From Bryoerythrophyllum caledonicum (Eukaryota > Streptophyta > Bryopsida > Pottiales > Pottiaceae), in the NCBI GenBank assembly GCA_963971425.1, contig OZ020516.1:34088199-34152198 (forward strand): a stretch of 64,000 nt of DNA, written 5' to 3'. The notes beneath the pieces were generated by a model, which saw nothing but the letters and a program-made list of their open reading frames with translations, made no database searches and was not told the origin of the DNA. Position 1 is the stretch's first letter; the number at the start of each line of letters is the position of its first letter. The position numbers and the translations under genes were made by a program. This document shows positions 35,491-49,599 of the stretch, piece by piece.

Positions 35491-37480
35491 CTTTTTTTTG
35501 GGCAAAAAATAGCCAAATGGCGAAAAAAACTATCTAAAATTAGAATATTCCCGAAAAAGGTGGAAAATTTGTGATTTCACATTGCCAAAATTCCATCAAT
35601 GGTCGTTGCTATGTCGCCATATTGCCACTAATGAACAATGGGGACTCCATCTTGTCGCCAAAAAGGATGTACAAATCTATGTTTATAGAGATGAAATCTT
35701 TGAAATGAATATTTATGGAGAAAATTTAGTTTCGTTTGGATTGAGGAGAAAGCCAGAAGTGCTACAGCTCCCTGGCCTCTGCAGCCACTGTGGCAATCCC
35801 ACTAAAACGAAAAAAAAAAAAAAAAAAAGGCTGACCCAAACCACTACACCAAGGCCGTGGTGCCCTTCATTTTTTTCTCACATTTAGAAACTCAAAACAT
35901 CTCCACCTTAATTGCAAAGATTTCCATTTTTCTTCCCAAGAGATAAAAAAATAAAACTATGAAATTTGGGTTAAACTCTCATTTCTATTGAATCAAAAAT
36001 TAATTGAAGTTGTTTAGCACTATTTGTCATATGTCACTAAAATTCTTTAGTAACTTTTAAACCATAATTTGAATTTCTACCCAAAAAAATTTATGTCAAC
36101 ATAGAGCAAATGAAAAGTTGCCCATTCAATTAAAAAATCTTGAAAACTCATGCCAAAATCGTAGTACTCTAGTCAAACTCAAATTGTTCCTCCTAGTCAC
36201 AAATGTCCTCTAGGGTTTAATTTTTGTGCCTAGTGAGAAGTCAAAGATAGTAGCTACAATATGTCCAGTTTTTCAAGAATGATAATAAATGTTTTCAATG
36301 AGATTAAAGGCGAAATTTAAACATGGAAAGTAACTGAGCATGTTGCATAAGCAAATGTAGTATTCTTTTTTTCTTCACCAATGGTATGCAATAGTAGGAA
36401 TAGCAAACAATACTCTTGCATCTTCGGACATCCCTACTGCTACTTGCTAAAGAACATTCCCTAGATACTAAGAGTAATGCTAAATCCTTGAGGCCTTAGA
36501 AACTCGGTCAAACCTTAAAATGATAAATGGTGAAAAGGCATGCTTGATCAAAATATGTACAAGACACCACTAACCGGCCTAGGACTTGTCCCGGACCCGC
36601 CGGCCCTGGCGGGGACCTATCTTGTTCGTTTATCCTCTTGTAGTAAAGTTTTTCTTTACTTGTGTCAAAATGGCTTTCAATTGGTTGTCGTATAATTTGG
36701 AGTCATGATTTGGAGTGTAAAGAGTAGATAAGCTCTCCTGTGGGGAAAGCCACAGAAACTAAGGTCCTTTCATATATGGCAAGTGTGTCGTTGGAATGCT
36801 CTTACCAAATGCAAGCTAAAGCTCCCCAATACTACATAGTGGACAACATTATTTTTGTGGCACGCGCTTATTTCACTATATAGGCCCTCGTCCTCGTCTT
36901 AACGGCATGGCATTGTTTTTCTAGCCCTCTTATCATGGGGAGTCATAGGCTTTTTTGGTTTTTTTACCAAATTTGGGGCCAATGGTCCATAATTACACTT
37001 GGAGGCCGTGCCATGGTTAAAATAGGTGCCCCTCCAAACTAAAATAGAAATAGGGGGGAGGCTTTATCTACCCCCTTCTTGAAAAGCTTTTGACACTTTT
37101 ATAACGAACTCCCTACATAATACCCCAAGTTCCTTAGGCGTTGACCAATAGTTCCCCCCACCTCTTCCAAGCCAAGTGATCCTCCACATGTGGTAACTAA
37201 CATAAAACTACAAAATAATAGATGGCAAGGGGGGTTCACCTTCCATGCTTTTCTAATATTTACAACCTCAAAAGTTTGCTTCCGCAATTTACACAATCTC
37301 CAAGGATTGATAAAAATGTATGGGGCATGCATCCCATCACATGAACTTTGCAAGTTCTCAACAGGCACTCATGAAAAGTGACTGCTCCTAGTTTTCATGA
37401 CAGGCCCCCTCTCCTCACCTGCAAGAACAACACCACATCAATTTCATCAACATGCCAACTGAATTACAGCTCCACACATG
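35491..37480. other. No gene recognised; A-tract at 35811-35828
   Basis: AT-rich sequence. A pure A run follows AAAACG at 35811 and could be a retroposon tail. The GC-rich spot at 36570-36620 has no recognisable feature. Confidence 0.4.
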
Positions 37481-37484
37481 TTAA

Positions 37485-38440
37485 CCTTTAAAAGTCATAA
37501 GATGCCACTGTTGAGCACAATATTCTACATGTATAGCTCTGTATTTGAACATGATAAGGTTCACATATTTGAGTTTTCCTGAAAGTCACCAGAATACACT
37601 GGATAGGTACCCCCAATCTTAAGGTCTTATGTTAGTATCCGGGACCACATGCACATGGTGTCTTGCCTTGGAAAGGTTTGGGGGAACTAGAGTTTTCCTG
37701 AAAGTCTGAGTTTTTAAGGGTGGTTGCCTTGTGTCAGCCAAAAAGACCGGGTGCATCATCCTTTAAGGACCTTGTGTCTTTCTCTATTCACCAATGCACG
37801 GTGAGATTTAAATATGGCAATATTTGCAGGGTGAAAGTTCTCACCATCCATATTTTATGGGCTACGCGCATGGAACAAGCTAATGTAACCAAATTAGTAA
37901 TTTGGAGTCACCAATGCAACCTTGCATCTATGTTTGGACGGTGACTGTGCCTAGATGATTAACCCTGTAGCATGTTGGTTGGCTGACAAAGGACCATAAT
38001 TTATGGAATAAACCCCAAAGTTAACCAAACCACCATGTTGGACTTTCATGTGTACAACCCATATCAGCGTTTTGGGGTGACACTCAAGGTTCAAACCCTA
38101 AGTACTTTCAGGAAAACTCTACTATTGGTCAACCCTGTGAGAACTTAGGGTACTATGGGGGAGCTTTAGCATTAGCTTGCATGGGGTAGGGCCCAAGAAC
38201 ATTGATTGCAAAGCATTTCATTGGTGCAGAGAAAGGCAATATGAAATTTCCTCATGCTTTTTTTTTCCGTTTATACATCTCATACTCTTTGGCACCATAT
38301 TCCTCCTGACTTGCCCATTCGGGAAGCACTTTCAGGAAAACTCTACTGAATCACCTCCAAATGAAAGATGTTACTTGAAGAATCTTCAATCCAAAGGTGT
38401 CAATCTTGCTAAACTTTGATGCATTTTTTGTATTCTTTAG
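37485..38440 (-). mobile_element. Family B element copy 3, inverted, with nested TIR elements
   Basis: It starts CCTTTAAAAGTCATAAGATG after TTAA (37481-37484) and follows the reverse complement of the compact family B copy. It is interrupted at about 37571, resumes at about 38345 (TGAATCACCTCCAAATGAAAG), and fades near 38440 without its other end. The insertion begins GAGTTTTCCTGAAAGT and ends ACTTTCAGGAAAACTC. A second pair of the same ends lies inside at about 37689 and 38104-38119. Confidence 0.65.
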
Positions 38441-38726
38441 AGTAAAATACTTGCATGTATATATTTTCGGTTTTTGATTATATGTTTAAGCGATAAAAGA
38501 GTAGTAATAAGAAGGGAGGGGTGCAGTGCTAATTAAGGCCAAAATTGTAGTGAAACCATTTTTATTTTTATTTTGGAACAAATTAAATTGAATTTAGTTG
38601 CATAGGGAGAAAAAACCAGACAAACAAGAGGTGCCAAGACTGCCGGCGTGAGGAGAAAGAACCAACAACAACTAAGGTAAGCCTCCCCATAACCAACAAA
38701 AACCCATAGCCAACGCCTATAATATT

Positions 38727-39026
38727 GGGGTATATCCAACCCTCTTCCATCCCATTACCACCAACTCAGCTCCAAATAGAGGTTTGCTATTGGTCAACTT
38801 GACCCTTACTTTTGGTCGTTGGTTATGGGGGTACCTATTGTTGGCCACCCACTAAACATGGCTGCACATTATGAAATTCATAACTAATTTAGTTTTCATC
38901 GAAAGAATATGAAATCATTTGGGTTGGAATTGTAATTCTATTGGTTATCACTGAAAAACATTAGTATAATTATCTCCTCTCCATATATGCACATTCCCTA
39001 ACTTGTCGGTTTTAGGGGGGCTTACC
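38727..39026 (+). repeat. ~300-bp dispersed direct repeat, copy 1
   Basis: Closely similar to 43887-44186. Shared words include ATATCCAACCCTCTTTCATC, TTACTTTTGGTCGTTGGTTA and TTAACTTGTCGGTTTTAGG. No coding capacity and no retrotransposon domain was recognised between the copies. Confidence 0.75.
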
Positions 39027-39786
39027 ATAACAACTTCTAGCCCAAGTCACATGCATGCCAGAACGGGTGCAAACAGCCTCAAATGGACTCCAATTGACAT
39101 TTGAAACCATTTCCAGCTCAAGTTGGTATTGGCCGCTCCAAACGGTGGGGCTTTTTCCCAGCACAAGGGGGTTGCAAATCACACAATATCCTTGACAAGA
39201 ACATTCCCGGAGCAAACATAGAAATGGGAAATAGAAGTGGGATGGGATGAACCTCTCCCCAGGTTCCTTTCACACCAGAGAAAGGAGCACACAGGTACAC
39301 GACCTGACACATCTTTTTAAAGCGAATGCATTCTAGATTCCACTTGCCTTGCAGACTGTTGAATGAGGAGTGAACATCTGCCAGCCTTCCCGGGCCAAGC
39401 CTTGGATGGGAATTCCACACAATAGTGGCACTCCAAATTTGATGTGTAGTGTAGGCACACTAATATATGATTTATTAATGCTATAACTTTTTACCCTTGA
39501 TGAATGTTTTTACCACCCGTGTTGACAATGATCACTCTCTTTGAGTAGTATGGATTGTTGTACTCTCAGTAAAAATCTTCATCAAAAATAAAAGTTACAG
39601 CCCTTTCAAATCATAAAGTGCCACTTCACTGTACATCAAATTTAGTGAATTCTCGTACTCCCTCCTCCTATTCATGAAATCCACGTGACATGACTCCCAT
39701 CGATCCCAAAATCAATCTCTTAAAATTGGTAGAAATGGTACAACCTACACTTTGGGAAGTCATGTACTTCTATTTTATATTTGCTA
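39027..39786. other. No gene recognised
   Basis: No repeat family or reading frame of note. Confidence 0.4.
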
Positions 39787-41267
39787 TCTACTCTATATAA
39801 TAAATGGCCAAGCCCAATAAACCTAGGCATCTCAAAATGTGCCACGTGGCGGGTCACTTTTACTTTATATAGGGAGGAAATTCGGGTATCTAAATAATGG
39901 GCATATGTTTATTTTATTGAGGATCATCATGGCCCATTGGGAACAATAGGAGGTCCACTAGTACATAATAAATGAGGAGGGGCCAATACCCGATGATGGA
40001 AACCCAAGCAATCCGTTGCGCCACATGGTAACACCTGACCTACCTCAATATTGGCCTTCCTTGACACGTGGCAATAGCAAGATAAAAGAGGAAGGGACAT
40101 ACCTGGTGATGGAAATCTGGGATACATAGGTGATCCCGGCCGTAGGAGGCGGCATCATGTGGCTTTTACTTTTATTTTATACTTTTACAATTTTAGTTAC
40201 CTTATCTAAACTTACACTACCCATTGGAAACAACGGGTCGGTATACTAGTATACTACTCTACTCTATATTATAAAAGAGCAAGGGCAATACTTGGTGATG
40301 GAAACCTCCAACATGTAGGTGATACCCTTTTCTTAAGGAAGTCGACATGTGGCATTTACTTGAATACTTTTATTTTACATACCTGGGCAACCCGGGTATC
40401 TAAAGTAAATAACGGATAAACGTTTATTTACTTGGCAATTGTCCTTGGCCCGTTGGGGACAACGGGGGGTCAACTAGTATATCTGTCTAATGTTAAGGAG
40501 GAAGGGACGTACTTGGTGATGGAAACCGGGGATACCTAGGCAATACCCGTTGTAGGAGTAGGCAATACCCGTTGTAGGAGTAGGCAATACCCGTTGTAGG
40601 AGGCGGCAACAGGTGGGATTTACTTTTATTTATTTTACTTTTGCTTTTCCTTTTACAATTTTAGGTAATTTCCCTAAACTTACGTTACCCGTTGGAGACA
40701 ACTGGTCGGTATACTAGTATCTACTCTATATCATAGAAGAGGAAGGCCAATAACCGGACCGATATCTAGGCATCCCAAAATGTGCCATGTGGGGATGTTC
40801 CGGTCACTTTTACTTTACATACGTAGGGAATCTGGGTTTCTAAATAATGGGCATATGTTTACTTTATTGAGGATTATCATTGGCCCGTTGGGAACAACAA
40901 GGGGTCCATCAATAGCTCTATATAGTAAATGGCCAAGGCCAACAACTGGACCGATATCTAGGCATCTCAAAATGCGCCACGTGGCAATGTCTGGGTCACT
41001 CTTATTTTATATACGGAGAGAATCTAGATATCTAAATAATGGGGGGTCTACTAGTATAATATAAAGGAGTAAGCCAAATAACTAGTCCGATATTGAGGCG
41101 TCCCATAAGGCAACATGTGGAAATACCCTCAGGAGAACCGTAGCTTTGTGTGCACTAGCCAAGAATTGAATCCGAGTTTGTATCCTACTCTTACTTTTGC
41201 TTTTACAGTCTTAGTTACCTCACTAAAACTTACATTACCCGTTGGGAACAACAAGTCAGTATACTAG
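39787..41267 (+). mobile_element. Cluster of short non-autonomous Helitrons
   Basis: Several units start A|TCTACTCTATAT (39787, 40720 and variants) and end in a CCCGTTGGGAACAACGGG hairpin followed closely by CTAG|T. CTAG ends lie at 39958-39961, 40246-40249, 40474-40477, 40714-40717 and 41264-41267, plus one at about 41052. A 5' TC, a 3' hairpin and CTRR between A and T are Helitron features. Units of 175-400 bp share TGCCACGTGGC and ATAATGGGCATATGTTTA. Some internal boundaries are unresolved. No Rep/helicase gene is present. Confidence 0.75.
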
Positions 41268-41703
41268 TTCAAACACATACTATGTGGAGATACCTAGATG
41301 ATACCCTCCAATATCCATGATGTACATATGTAATACCCATGTATATCATATCAAGTGGCATAATATGGGTAATGTTGGTACGCATTGTGACCAAGTCAAC
41401 ATTTTCATCATATATATTTTATTACTGTACACTTGTAGAGTTGTGTTGATCGCCGAAGTGGGCCTGGTCTGTGAGTGCAAATATCAGTGGAAAAATCTCC
41501 CGGAACCGTGTCCCACAAGAACTCTCTACTCACCACCCACCCTTTGCATTCTCATCCATTTTGCACTATTCTCAACCACTTGCTTTTCTCTTGTAATTTC
41601 ATCTAGATCTTCTCATTTTGAAAAGGAGAAAAGCAAGTTTTTTTGGCACTCAAGTACATTATCTATTGCTTGTGTGACCGTAAACCGTTTTTCAATATTT
41701 TCA
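41268..41703. other. No gene recognised
   Basis: It includes degenerate GATACC-type words similar to 31440-31515 and 47090-47155. No coding region is supported. Confidence 0.4.
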
Positions 41704-41707
41704 TTAA

Positions 41708-42645
41708 CCCCTAAATTACTTTGACAATTTCACAAGAGAAACACTTCAAAAATGCTCGTTTTAGTGCAATGAGTAAGGAAATTTTTTTTAAAATAAATTT
41801 CTAGTTTTATTTGTAGGATCTTAATTATGACTTATTTAGTAACATACTCACAAAATTTCATAAACTTTAACCGCATGGATTGGAAAATTATCGTGTTTAA
41901 AGTAGAGAAAATGGTTCATTTTCTTCCCTGCGTTTTTGGATCAACAGACTATGACTTCACTTGGTGTCAAATTTTTGCCCTACACAAGGTCTAAATTCAT
42001 TACCATCATGTTAAGCATGATATTAGTTTCTTGTACACCAATTTTAGAGTTAGAGAAGGAGTGTAGCATATTCAAAAAAAATTGTGCAAGGAGTGGAGGT
42101 TCAAAATTTGTCAATTCATGTTTTTTTTTTTTTTAACTTGATATGATTTTAAATGAGAATCCAAATGGTCTGAAGAAGGTGTACACCACATGATACCATG
42201 GGGAAAATAAAAAGTAAACAAAATGAAGATCACTAAGTTTTATGTGGAAAGGAAGAAGATTTTTTGGTACCTTGCCCAACAATGTGCGACAACGATTGAC
42301 TTGGATTAACATGCTATTTTTCACCTAAGACAAGAGAGTTTTTTTTTGACAATTTGAAAGGAAATAATATTATCTACCGCTGTTGAAATCTCACATTTGA
42401 TAGAGTGTTTTAACAAAAGTTTTTGGAGTTGCCCGACGTGCCCCTTTTCCCCATTTGAACTTCAAAACCCTATAACTTTTTCATGAAATGTCGGATTTAC
42501 AACAACAACAAAAAATAGACTCACATAAAGCTTTTAGTCATGTTCATCTACAATAAAAAATTCAAGAGAGAATGTTATAAATTGACATGGAAGAAACCTG
42601 TCTAAACCTTCAAGAGTCCCCCAAGGCCTCTTCGTAATTTAGGGA
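41708..42645 (-). mobile_element. TTAA-type element, family A copy 4, inverted, 938 bp
   Basis: TTAA at 41704-41707 and TCAA, one change from TTAA, at 42646-42649. The ends CCCCTAAATTAC and TCCCTAAATTAC (right end reverse complemented) match at 11 of 12. The orientation is opposite to copies 1-3. Confidence 0.8.
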
Positions 42646-42649
42646 TCAA

Positions 42650-43886
42650 CAGTGTATTATTATCCCCTAAAAGTCTAAGGCTTTTTTAACTTACAAAACG
42701 TCATTATTTTACAAGTGTCGTATGTGTAAAGGACGTAGTTTATGAACTTTAACAGTAAAAAACTCAAATAAACTCCTTACAGTGATGTGAATCAAATTTG
42801 GACTCATAATATTTGAGTGTAAAACTTTTGCCTTGAAAATTGGATTTTGACACTTTAGAATATAGGTACTCCAAATCAATTAATTTTCAATAAAATAGCA
42901 CATGACACGTACAAAGCTGTAAAAAGCAAGTTAAGAGCAAGTTAGTTTTTAAAAAAATAAAAAATAAAAAATAAAAAATGATCATAATTATAATTATATA
43001 TATATATGATTTAGGATTTCAATGAGAAACTAAGGCTTATATTTTTTAAATGAAGCTAAATTATAAATTTAATAATAAATTCAAAATTTGCCTATTGATA
43101 TCAAATATGAGATACTATTGTATTTCAAATAAAGGCAAAAACTGAATTCCTATGATATTTATGAATTCTTGTTAGAATGACATTGGTTTTATATCCATGG
43201 AGTAATATACCATCATTCCATGGTGAGTTTGGGATCTTACAATGACCCCCTTGTTTACCCTCAAGAAAATGATTAGAGATGGACAAAGAGTCATTCGCTT
43301 ATTGTTCCTCCAACGACTAGATTTTAGGGTTCGAAGTTTATGAATTAGAGTTTAGAGTCTAGGGTTCAAATTTCATGGAACAAAGTTTAGGATTTAGAGT
43401 CCAAAATTTAGGTTCATTGGTGAATTTTAAGGTTTAGTGTAAACCTTAAAATTCACCTTATAGTGGCAAAACTTGGGGTGTGGATGAAACATCTTTGTTC
43501 ATCTAAAATTAGTGAATTGGTCAACCACGGATATAGGCCCAAAGTTCACATTGCAATAACTCATTCAATTTTATGTATTTTTCAAAAAATAAAATTGGAG
43601 TGGAAACTAGACTTCATAAGCTTTGTTCAAGAGTCAATGGACTAAAATTCAAAAAGTCTCATGAATGACTCAAATTCAGATTTAGAGCAAAAGCTAGAAG
43701 TTTCTAAAATACACTACATTGAGATCCATGACACAAAGATTTTCTTCTGTAAATAAAACATGACTACCTCAATGAGGCAAGTTTTGTCATCATCTATTAC
43801 TTACACATTCAATGAACTTTCCATAAAAGAATTGCATGAAAAAGATAATTTACATCAGTAGCCATCTATGCAACTCCTGTAAAATT
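42650..43886. other. No gene recognised
   Basis: Very AT-rich with a short TA run near 42990-43005 and degenerate TTTAGGGTTC-like words at 43320-43450. Nothing coding. Confidence 0.4.
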
Positions 43887-44186
43887 GGGATATATCCAAC
43901 CCTCTTTCATCCCATTACCACCAACTGAGTTCCAAATTGAGGTTTGTTGTTAGTCAAGACCCTTACTTTTGGTCGTTGGTTATGGGTGGTACCTACTGCT
44001 GGCCACCCACAAAACATGGCTACACAATTTGAAAATTCATAACTAATTCAATTTTCATCAAAAAAATATGAAACCACTTGGGTTGGAATTGTAATTCTAT
44101 TGGCTATCACTGAAAAACAATAGTACAACTATCTCCTCTCTCCATATATGCACATTCCTTAACTTGTCGGTTTTAGGGGGGCATAC
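43887..44186 (+). repeat. ~300-bp dispersed direct repeat, copy 2
   Basis: Second copy of the repeat at 38727-39026, same orientation, 5.2 kb apart. Helitrons, family A copy 4 and unrecognised DNA lie between, so an LTR interpretation is not supported. Confidence 0.75.
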
Positions 44187-44989
44187 CTCAATAATGTGGA
44201 GGTAGAGGCTGTGTATACTTGTGAATACTTGTGATTTTTATATAAAATTGCGGTGCAGTGCTGTAGGAGGAATGTCAGAAGGCCGGGTTCATCCTAGTAT
44301 GACATCACTTTGATGGAAATACTTTAAAAACACAAATATTCTTGTGATCAGTTGGAGTACAGAATACTGCTATTCTAGTCCTTGGAATCTAACTCAATAG
44401 CATTTGTTTTCCCTCACGTGGTACAACTTGCACTCCCCCTCCATTTACCACGTCATTTCCACTGCATTTACCACGTCATTCCATTGGCTGCAAATATGGT
44501 AGGACAACCCAAATCGCCCACTTCTATACCCTTCCTAGATTTCAAGAAGGAAATGTAGCCGTTCATTAGATCACTTGACCCCGAAAGGACCATTTGTACT
44601 TGGAGGGTATAGATTTTCACCGGAAGCTATTGCAAACAAAATAAATATATACCAACCACTCTTCGATGATATCAAGCCCTCGGATGGAAAGTAGACCCCT
44701 TGATTGTCACCACTGCGGGTGTTCGAGTCACCACCTTTATCCCCTCAATGATAATCCTTGAAGAAACATTCAAAATCCCCATGGCCTCAATCAAGACCAC
44801 GTTTACAAATATCAACACTACTCCAATCCAACATGCTATGTCCATACTCCTACACAAAAGGAAACTTGAAAACAACCAACCCATCCTAGACACAATAGAT
44901 ACCACATGAATATTTGCTTAACACCTCATCGCATCAACCTTTTTAGCGCCATTGGTCCCTTGTTCCTAGTTACTTGTTATGTGTTACAT
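44187..44989. other. No gene recognised
   Basis: A possible family A start (TTGACCCCGAAAGGACCATTTG) lies at about 44575 but the following sequence does not match the family. Nothing else is recognised. Confidence 0.35.
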
Positions 44990-45130
44990 ACTGTCTATCC
45001 TTGAGAGGGGGAAGTAGTTCCATACTACTAACCCATGTCTGCTAGAGATGGACTTAGTGGTGGAACAAACAGACACATTATTCACGCTGGCCTTCTACGA
45101 GGACCGGAGTTCTTCTTCTTCTACTTGGAG
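44990..45130 (+). mobile_element. SINE copy, 5' truncated
   Basis: Matches the 3' half of the SINE at 35155-35490 in opposite orientation (CCTTGAGAGGGGGAAGTAG, ATTCACGCTGGCC, GTTCTTCTTCTTC tail). The tRNA-like head is missing. Confidence 0.65.
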
Positions 45131-48100
45131 GGTACAAATTGATTTTGGGCAAATTCCTAAAAAATCATTTTTAAAGATAATCTCTTGAAATTTTAAAGGA
45201 GAATTGATGGGAATACTAGTTGTCTTGGTGGGGATTTTCTTTTTCTTTTTCTTTTGACTCCTAGGAAAAAATTTATGGTGCTTTGAACATAAAAAACTCG
45301 ACTCTTTTGGAATCTTGGCAGGATACTAAAGAGATGAATAGTCGTGTTGTAGAGTTGCCAATTGAACTATTTTGAGGCAGGTAGGAGTGAAGGAAAGTTC
45401 ATGGCAACCTTCATTGTTTTCACTTAAAAACACATAGAAATAAGGATTTTACTTTTTTGAAAAATAAAATGTTCTATTGTTAGAATGATTCTTAACTTAG
45501 TGATTCTTTTCACTATTTAGATTTTAGATCCAACAATTATTTCTCTGTTTAAAAAAAAAATAGATTACCTATGTAAAGGGCCACTTCCCATACCCTTAGT
45601 TGTTGCAGGTCCATTTTTCTTATCATAAACACCTCCATTACTTGTGATTTTTGGCGTGCACTGACATAACACATGGTAAAAAATAGATCCATTAACTTTA
45701 TGCAACAAGTAGTGGAAGAATATGTCAGCATCTTGAGTCAAAGTACAATGGCCCTATCCGGGCACAATGGGAAATCAAAATTTTGCACTCTTAAAATGCA
45801 TGTGTCTTACAATCCGCATGATCAATGTTTACAAAATATTTTGGATGTCCTCTTGTAGTAAATATCTTGAAGATCCTACAATTGAAAATAGTAAATGGAT
45901 GTTTGAATTAGTCTAGTAACATCTCATCTCAAAGTGGCAATTTAAGGGTGGTTTTGGTGAAGCATAAGGCACACTTCTTTAAGGGTTAAAAATTTATTGG
46001 TGAGTGCATAAGTCATGTAAAGGCAAACTATGTTTCCTCCGTGGAATCTGGGAAGGATATAGAAGGGAGCGATATTAGATCACCGTCCAGTTTTTAATAG
46101 AATTAATCTTACAACCTAAGATGGAGCCACAAAAGGAACAATCCACCAAGGTGAATCATTAGTTAGCAAGCTCAACAAGCCATTTTCAAATTAATCAATT
46201 CCAAATTGACACAGTATTTAAAAGCTCAAAAACCACCTTGGCCTTGAATTTGTATATGTGTTGTAGAATATGTAGTATTTGTCATGGATTAGGTGCAGAT
46301 TTTGTGCCTCTTCTCCTTTGCCCAATGCTAAGAACTATCCATGATTAAAAAGAGAGAAGGCATGTTGTGCGTGACTAACACAAGGATGACTGAAAATTGC
46401 ATTGGCATGCTGAAAGCTTCCAATCAAGGCCATCAATGATGTGCTCACATACACTGGAGTGACCTAGTGCAGCTACCAAAGATTTCTATTTAGAGTTTTC
46501 CAAAAGTTATGTTGACTGAATTTCGTGTCGAAATTCACTGTCTTGAAGAGGTCTACAGAACAATTTCATTGTTTGAGGAGGAGTGTTGTTTTGGACCACT
46601 CGACTTTAATCTCTAAAGGATCATTTTTCTCCCTTGGAGAAGGTTTCCTATCGGAGCAAGTTCCTATCGTCTCATAAATGCTATTTTGTGAGCGGCAAGC
46701 GGCGAGCGGTGAGCACTAAAATTTTGAGTTACATTTGCAACAATTTTATTTAAAATTTAAAGGGACACTTATGATCATGGATTATATTAACACTGTTTAG
46801 ACATAAATATAAAAACATGTATAAACCTACAATGACAAGATACTTGGACATATAGAAGCCTAAGTTGTTGAGGTTTTTATTGCAACAACTATTCTAAAAT
46901 CCAAAAGGGACACCTATGGTTGTGGGTTAAAGTTTAGGGCAATTTGACATATCTTTTTTAAAAATACATAGAAGGAGCAAAAAAATACGGGCGTATGGAA
47001 ATACCCTACTCGTTGGTTGGCTTTGTGAATAATTAATTGACAATAGAGACTGTCCAAAAAATTTAGAACATTTAAAGGAATAATGGAAGGTGATACGGTC
47101 CATATAATGCCAAGGCTATACGCTTATAATACATAGGTGATACTCGTTGTGTGAGAACTATTCTACATTGAAAAAAAAACTTCGGCAAGGAGTGTTCAAA
47201 ATTGACTAATACGTACGCTACCTAGCTTGGAAACATGTGCGAGATGTTACGAATTTGCAAATGATACTCTTAGTCAATCAAATTGAAAACCTTTGTAGAA
47301 GGAAATCTTCATTACTATTGGCATCCAATTACTTTAGAAATTCTAGTACATTCTTGGACGTTACTGTCTTGAGGATCTCCAAATGAAGATGGTCCTCATT
47401 GACCCTTGCGCGGTCCTATCTCCTCACAACCCTAGGAAGAATCTAGGCTAGTTGGGTTTGGTCGCACAAAAGCTACGATTCTCGCATTAGGAGGCCCACG
47501 GTAGCCCCAATTTTTCCACCACTTAGATGCAAGAGTAACTTGATACCACAATGCCAAGAAGACCACAAATTGGCTTTATCATTGTGCTGTTGAACTTTTG
47601 TAAGATTATGGGATTTTTTGATGAGTTTATCCAAAGAATCCAATATCTCAGATGTTAAAGTTTTGAGAGAATGTTCAAGGAATTTGGCGTTGTCCAATTT
47701 GTTGTTGTAGATCCACTAACTGCGGCTAGGTCGATGCCGGATTTGGAAACATGCGTGTGCAATGGTCGTACCTTTAACCAACGCTTGTCATTATTGGATC
47801 TCGCAATGTTCTCATTAGGAAATCCTATCTTGACCCTCTATGAAGCCAATTGCAGAGATGCTTCAATAGTAGTGCTATCGACAAATCCTTGGATTTTCTT
47901 GGATCTGACCTGGAATTGCATCGCTTGGAAAATGTATGGCGGAAGGGCATCAAATCAAAGTGGATTGACGCGGGTCACATTTAGTGGCAAATGTACATTT
48001 TTCAGATCATTGCTAGAAGAACGCAGTTGTCCGCAATTTTGTGGAAGTCTTCAAGAAGTAGAGGAAATGATGTCGTGGCTTATGTAGGGCATCCATCTTG

Positions 48101-49599
48101 AAACCTAGCGTTGCCAACACAACAAAGCATGAGATCAATATGAACCACAAATCTAGAAGAAAAAGAAGACTTACAACAAGCTCAAGGTAGAAGTAAACAT
48201 ACGTACAGAGAAACACTCGCCCGATCACCTCTGCGTGCTACCTACACAACATCCACCATGGAGACGACTACAACCTACAACTCCACTTGCACCTCTACCA
48301 ACATGTGACCTGTAAACGAATCCGACTTTGAATCTCCCTTCAACGACCCAACTTATGAATGTTTAGCGCTAGATACCCCTTTCCACTAATATTGGGATAA
48401 TCCAAAATATTACATCTCAAAAACGGCGTAGACTTAAAATTGCAAAGTTGGAATCTAATTAGAAAGCTGCAGCGTTTTATGCATGCAAAGGTTGTATGGC
48501 CATTTAGGAGAATGTAGATCTAATTAAAGAACTTACTATTTAACCAACTAATAATTCATGCTCGTAGATATACCCTACTTTAGAAAGCGGGAAATTTTGT
48601 TAAAATAATTTGAAACTGGTATGGTTTACCGTCAGTAGATAATTTGAATGTAATGTAAATCAATGGGGTGAAAGCTCTATGGATCAAACAATGAAATAAA
48701 CTAGAACCTAAATTCAATACCTCAATTGGAATAACACATGTAGATAAAAGGGGATATTTTACATATAAAGCAAAGAACTTATATAAATACAATGATAATA
48801 TCAACAAACCAATAGCCTCATGAAAAAACAAAAGAACAAGCAAAGCAGAAGAATTACAATTCCTCTACCAAAAAGTGATTGGAGTCACCCTTGTACAAAG
48901 ACCAATCATTATTGTCGGAACCACGAGCGTTTGGCTCTGCGGCAGACCAACGTCTGGCTACCTTTGGAACACGTGGAGGGGATGAAAGTGCTACCATTGC
49001 GTCTACACCACCTTTGTTCAAGAAATTTCATACCATATGGTGGCGGTAGACTCTTCACCTCTTTCAACAAGCGTGACAATACCCCCGGCCAAGTCAATGA
49101 TGGTAAAGCCATCAACTACATTGGCCGACTGCAAAAACCATTGTCAAACCAATGTTAAAATCATAAAAAACAACAATATTACACCATAGTGAAAAAACAT
49201 TCAACCAAATGGTAGAGTATTTTCTTGCAGGTTTTCTTGCGAGCAATCTTTACTTTTGGCTTGTTGTCATTGAGCTCCAACAAACGCTTGCAAGAGCCTT
49301 CTTGCACCGGCAATGCGATGAGCCTAGGAACCTTCCTGTCATAATCATCATTGGTTGGGTAATTAATATATTCCATGGAATTCACTACTCTTCTCAACTC
49401 CCAGATAGATAGATCTAGTAATTGGCTATGGATTAAACTCATATATGTTGTGATTGGAGACATAACAGCCTTCAAAACTACTCTTGTTCCGTAGTCTATC
49501 ATCTTCCATTCTTCCAAAATCTGTGACCTGCGCTGTTCTCAAGAATGGTTCGGGTAGTCTCCTTCCGATATGTCCCGCCATACTTGTGATATGAGTTGC
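45131..49599. other. Unrecognised AT-rich DNA with weak coding remnants
   Basis: Minus-strand frames at 47697-47473 (KFLEHSLKTLTSEILDSLDK) and 49517-49179 (WKMIDYGTRVVLKAVMSPIT) look more protein-like than chance but match nothing I recognise, and they lack start or splice support. They may be remnants of the retrotransposon-like sequence that follows. No RNA gene is seen. Confidence 0.3.

Noticed and set aside
38727..44186. LTR retrotransposon bounded by 300-bp direct repeats
   Set aside because: No primer-binding site, gag or pol sequence lies between, and the interval is filled with unrelated elements.
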